Shown: positions 6,736-9,616 of the stretch, piece by piece
Layout of the letters: each line of letters begins with the position of its first letter
Numbering within the stretch: the first letter of the stretch is position 1
NCBI GenBank assembly: GCA_003151215.1
Contig: PLXB01000226.1
Location: 482-10,097 of the forward strand
Direction: 5' to 3'
DNA length: 9,616 nt
Source: Ignavibacteriota bacterium
Lineage (GTDB): Bacteria > Bacteroidota > Kapaibacteriia > Palsa-1295
Made by a program: the position numbers and the translations under genes
The notes under the pieces: generated by a model
The model's input: the letters and a program-made list of their open reading frames with translations, nothing else
Told to the model about the DNA's origin: nothing
The model's database searches: none

Positions 6736-7326
6736 ATGATGGATACTACCATTCATCCTCTTTTTCAACATCCGACAAACAGGACATCAGTTTTCGTAGA
6801 TGGTGAAAATGCATACTATGCTCAACGTTCGCTTGGCTGGTTTTTTGATCCGCGAAAGCTTCTTGATTATTTCACTCAAGGCGCTACGATAGGTGATGCA
6901 TTTTGGTATGCCTCGCAAAAGATGCCACCTGATCCTCGTGAGCAAAGATTTTACGGATATTTGAATCATGCAGGATTTACCGTCCGCGTCAAAAGTATTA
7001 AGTACTTCCGCGATGAAGTATCCGGCGAGTTGACACGCAAAGCGAATCTGGATCTTGAGATGGCGATCGATCTTTTTACGACGATCGCCCAATATGATAC
7101 TGCCGTTCTCGTAACAGGTGACGGCGATTTCGAACGTGCTGTCGAATTACTTCGCAGCTACGGCAAGCGGGTCATTGTTGCTTCTACGCAGGATACAGTC
7201 TCCCGAGAGCTTCGTAATGCTACGGGCAAGCATTTTTTTGATCTTGCAGAGATACGCCAGCATATCGAGCGATTTACGAACGGTATTGAAGGCGGATTTC
7301 AGCGTGATGATATCATGCAGCCATAG
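6736..7326 (+). CDS. NYN-domain (LabA/DUF88-like) putative ribonuclease
   Basis: This 196-residue protein carries a NYN domain, a PIN-like fold whose members are metal-dependent RNases or RNA-processing proteins. The acidic residues expected in the active site are visible: D22 and N25 in VFVDGENAYY, D106 and D112 in KANLDLEMAIDLF, and D129/D131 in VLVTGDGDFERAVELLRSYGKRV. The remaining segments fit LabA/DUF88 proteins, including a strand ending in VASTQDTVSRELRNA. There is no signal peptide or membrane segment, so it is cytoplasmic. Two consecutive ATG codons (6736 and 6739) could each start it; no strong Shine-Dalgarno sequence is present. The gene's end overlaps the predicted uvrA start by 20 nt. 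RNA target and biological role are unknown; the family call is confident, nuclease activity is inferred. Confidence 0.9.
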   Translation: MMDTTIHPLFQHPTNRTSVFVDGENAYYAQRSLGWFFDPRKLLDYFTQGATIGDAFWYASQKMPPDPREQRFYGYLNHAGFTVRVKSIKYFRDEVSGELTRKANLDLEMAIDLFTTIAQYDTAVLVTGDGDFERAVELLRSYGKRVIVASTQDTVSRELRNATGKHFFDLAEIRQHIERFTNGIEGGFQRDDIMQP

Positions 7327-9616
7327 ACTCAATTATCAATTGCCAAAAGATTCACCATCTGCTCTGCCATCAGCTAAACGCCCGATTTCGATCCTGGGTG
7401 CACGGGTGCATAATCTCAAAAATATTTCGCTCGAACTTCCCCGAAATAAGTTGATCGTATTTACCGGAGTCAGCGGTTCAGGTAAATCCTCACTTGCATT
7501 TGATACACTTTATGCTGAAGGACAGCGGAGATATGTCGAAAGCCTTTCTGTTTATGCACGACAGTTTTTGGAAAGGATGCAGAAACCTGATGTTGACGCA
7601 CTGATCGGAATCAGCCCGGCTGTAGCAATCGAACAGAAGACGCTTATCCGTAATCCGCGCTCGACTGTAGGCACACAAACAGAAATTTATGATTATCTCC
7701 GTGTACTCTATGCACGTATCGGAATTACATATTGCGTGAAATGCGGCACTATCGTTCGCAAGGATACACCCCTATCAATTGTGGAGGCATTGAGCGAAAG
7801 TTATAAAGATGGCGATAAATTTTATGTGCTCTTCCCGATGCACCGTCATGAGAAGCATTCGTTAGAAGACGAATGGAAAAATCTCCGTGGACAAGGTTTT
7901 TTCCGTATCGTTCTTTCGGAACGCGAAAATGTTTTTGAACTCTCAGAGGAATCACCAAAGAAGATCACACCGAAAGAGGTGCGCATTCTTGTTGACCGCC
8001 TCATCTGGAAATTCGACGACGAAGCATTTCGCTCTCGCTTAGTTGATTCCCTCGAAACAGCCTTTCGTGAGGGAGCGGGAAAAGTTATACTCGCTAAATT
8101 GAATGGAGACGGCACAACAACTGAGAAACCGTTCAGTGATCGATTCGAATGTGCACTGGACGGAATCCCTTATGAAGAACCGGAACCACGACTTTTTGCA
8201 TTTAATAGTCCATACGGGGCATGTCCTGAATGCGAAGGATTCGGTCGTTCGGTTGGGATTGATCTAAATCTTGTGATCCCGGACAAATCAAAATCACTCA
8301 ATCAAGGTGCGATTACTTGCTGGACAGGACCGAAATTTTCATCATATTCCCGCGATCTTGCCTTGGTGGCAAAAAAAGCCGGCATACGGTTGGATACTCC
8401 ATATCTTATGCTCACTGATGATGAGAAGCAGACAATATGGGAAGGCTATGGCAAAGAGTTCGATGGCCTAAAAGGCTTTTTCCGCGAACTTGAAACCCAT
8501 ACCTATAAACTGCATTATCGCGTAATTCTCTCCCGTTATCGTGGATATACGACCTGTTCGAAATGTCACGGGTCCCGTTTGCGTCCGGCAGCCCTTAATG
8601 TAAAAGTTGCAGGACTGACGATCTACGAAGTTGTAAAGAAAACGATCAAACATGCACGTGAGCATTTCGATACTCTTGAACTCACCGATTATCAGAAATT
8701 CATTGCAGACCGGATCATTCTTGAGATACAAAAACGTCTTCGTTATCTTGATGATGTAGGATTGGGATATATAACGCTGGAGCGTTTATCGAATACCCTT
8801 TCGGGAGGAGAGTCGCAGCGCATACAACTTGCAAGTTCACTTGGCGGTGCACTTACCGGCACACTCTATGTCCTCGATGAGCCGAGTATTGGTTTGCATC
8901 AAAAAGATACTGAAAGATTGCTTGGGATTCTGCGTCGAGTGCGTGATCTTGGCAATACGGTTATTGTTGTCGAACATGATGAAGAAATTATTCGCGCTGC
9001 TGATCATCTCGTTGATTTCGGTCCGAAGGCAGGTGAACTTGGCGGAGAGATTGTCTTTGAAGGATCTACAGATCATCTGCTTAAATCGAAATCTACCCGT
9101 TCGCTTACAGCGCAATATTTGAACGGCAAAATAGAGATTCCTTTGCCCAAAAAGCGTAGACGTATAAATCCGAAATTATCAATTCGAATAAAAGGAGCAG
9201 CAGAGAATAATCTTAAAGGAATTGATGTCACATTTCCTATCGGTGTTTTTGTTGCGGTGACGGGAGTCTCAGGGTCGGGAAAATCAACGCTCGTTCATAA
9301 TATTCTCTGTTCCGGATTACGCAAACTAAAAGGTGAACCCGTCAATGATATTGGTGCACATAACGAGATGGACGGCGCAGAGTATATCGATGCCATAGAG
9401 ATGATAGATCAAACTCCGATCGGCAGGACTCCGCGTTCGAATCCGGCAACATATGTTAATGCTTTCGATTATATCCGTGATGCTTTTTCGAAAACAACAT
9501 TTGCAAAGCAGCGTGAGTGGTCTCCGGGATATTTTTCCTTCAACGTCCCTGGGGGAAGGTGTGAAACATGTCAAGGTGAGGGGTATGTCAAAGTAGAGAT
9601 GCAATTCCTTGCCGAT
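7307..9616 (+). CDS. uvrA: Excinuclease ABC subunit A, 3' end outside window
   Basis: UvrA is the DNA-damage sensor of nucleotide excision repair; its dimer scans DNA with UvrB and loads it at lesions. The 770 residues present out of roughly 940 contain Walker A1 GVSGSGKSS (54-62), the [18 protein letters not shown] block, CVKC (143-146), the zinc-module region with [15 protein letters not shown] (C306, C309), [11 protein letters not shown] (417-427), signature LSGGESQR (498-505), Walker B VLDEPS (522-527), Walker A2 GVSGSGKST (653-661), and the first half of the second zinc finger, CETC (752-755). The frame stays open to the end of the window. The ATG at 7307 is preceded by GGCGGA (7291-7296) but gives about 25 residues before the conserved [14 protein letters not shown]; a TTG at 7340 would shorten this to 14. 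In the first zinc module the expected second cysteine is aspartate (C282-A-L-D285). Confidence 0.96.
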   Translation, partial: MISCSHRLNYQLPKDSPSALPSAKRPISILGARVHNLKNISLELPRNKLIVFTGVSGSGKSSLAFDTLYAEGQRRYVESLSVYARQFLERMQKPDVDALIGISPAVAIEQKTLIRNPRSTVGTQTEIYDYLRVLYARIGITYCVKCGTIVRKDTPLSIVEALSESYKDGDKFYVLFPMHRHEKHSLEDEWKNLRGQGFFRIVLSERENVFELSEESPKKITPKEVRILVDRLIWKFDDEAFRSRLVDSLETAFREGAGKVILAKLNGDGTTTEKPFSDRFECALDGIPYEEPEPRLFAFNSPYGACPECEGFGRSVGIDLNLVIPDKSKSLNQGAITCWTGPKFSSYSRDLALVAKKAGIRLDTPYLMLTDDEKQTIWEGYGKEFDGLKGFFRELETHTYKLHYRVILSRYRGYTTCSKCHGSRLRPAALNVKVAGLTIYEVVKKTIKHAREHFDTLELTDYQKFIADRIILEIQKRLRYLDDVGLGYITLERLSNTLSGGESQRIQLASSLGGALTGTLYVLDEPSIGLHQKDTERLLGILRRVRDLGNTVIVVEHDEEIIRAADHLVDFGPKAGELGGEIVFEGSTDHLLKSKSTRSLTAQYLNGKIEIPLPKKRRRINPKLSIRIKGAAENNLKGIDVTFPIGVFVAVTGVSGSGKSTLVHNILCSGLRKLKGEPVNDIGAHNEMDGAEYIDAIEMIDQTPIGRTPRSNPATYVNAFDYIRDAFSKTTFAKQREWSPGYFSFNVPGGRCETCQGEGYVKVEMQFLAD

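Noticed and set aside
8829..9122. 97-codon plus-strand and 92-codon minus-strand ORFs
   Set aside because: Both lie in alternative frames within the clear uvrA coding sequence.

Overview
The window looks like chromosomal DNA from a Gram-negative bacterium of the Bacteroidota/Chlorobiota (FCB) group, possibly an Ignavibacteria- or Kapabacteria-like lineage. Four things point that way: a candidate promoter resembling the Bacteroidota -33/-7 type (TTTG ... TAnnTTTG), few Shine-Dalgarno sequences, a sensor kinase with the AHQLGTPLSS H-box seen in that group, and a UvrA whose first zinc module has lost a cysteine as in Bacteroidota UvrA. The lineage below phylum level is inference. No mobile element, CRISPR array, tRNA or rRNA is visible.

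Layout. Positions 1-1457 are read on the minus strand: ruvC (Holliday-junction resolvase) and, overlapping its end by 11 nt, an exported probable outer-membrane protein that runs off the left edge. A 183-bp divergent intergenic region (1458-1640) carries 7-bp-period repeats in inverted orientation and a plausible promoter for the rightward genes. Positions 1641-9616 are all plus strand: a PTS EIIA-like protein coupled by TGATG to hisS; an unrecognised 211-residue protein whose frame continues, after one TAA, into a 66-codon lysine-rich tail; a membrane sensor histidine kinase coupled by TAATG to a MalK/UgpC-type ABC ATPase; a NYN-domain putative nuclease; and uvrA, which overlaps the NYN gene and runs off the right edge.

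The genes are mostly housekeeping: recombination and repair (ruvC, uvrA), translation (hisS), signalling and sugar uptake (EIIA, kinase, ATPase). Two tight couplings pair genes whose products are not known partners: EIIA with HisRS, and histidine kinase with a sugar-ABC ATPase. Neither the kinase nor the ATPase has its usual partners (response regulator, permeases) nearby. I do not see clear evidence for a new multi-gene system. The strongest oddity is the lysine-rich tail cut off by a single in-frame stop at 4051-4053. Next are the kinase-ATPase coupling and the inverted heptad repeats in the divergent promoter region.
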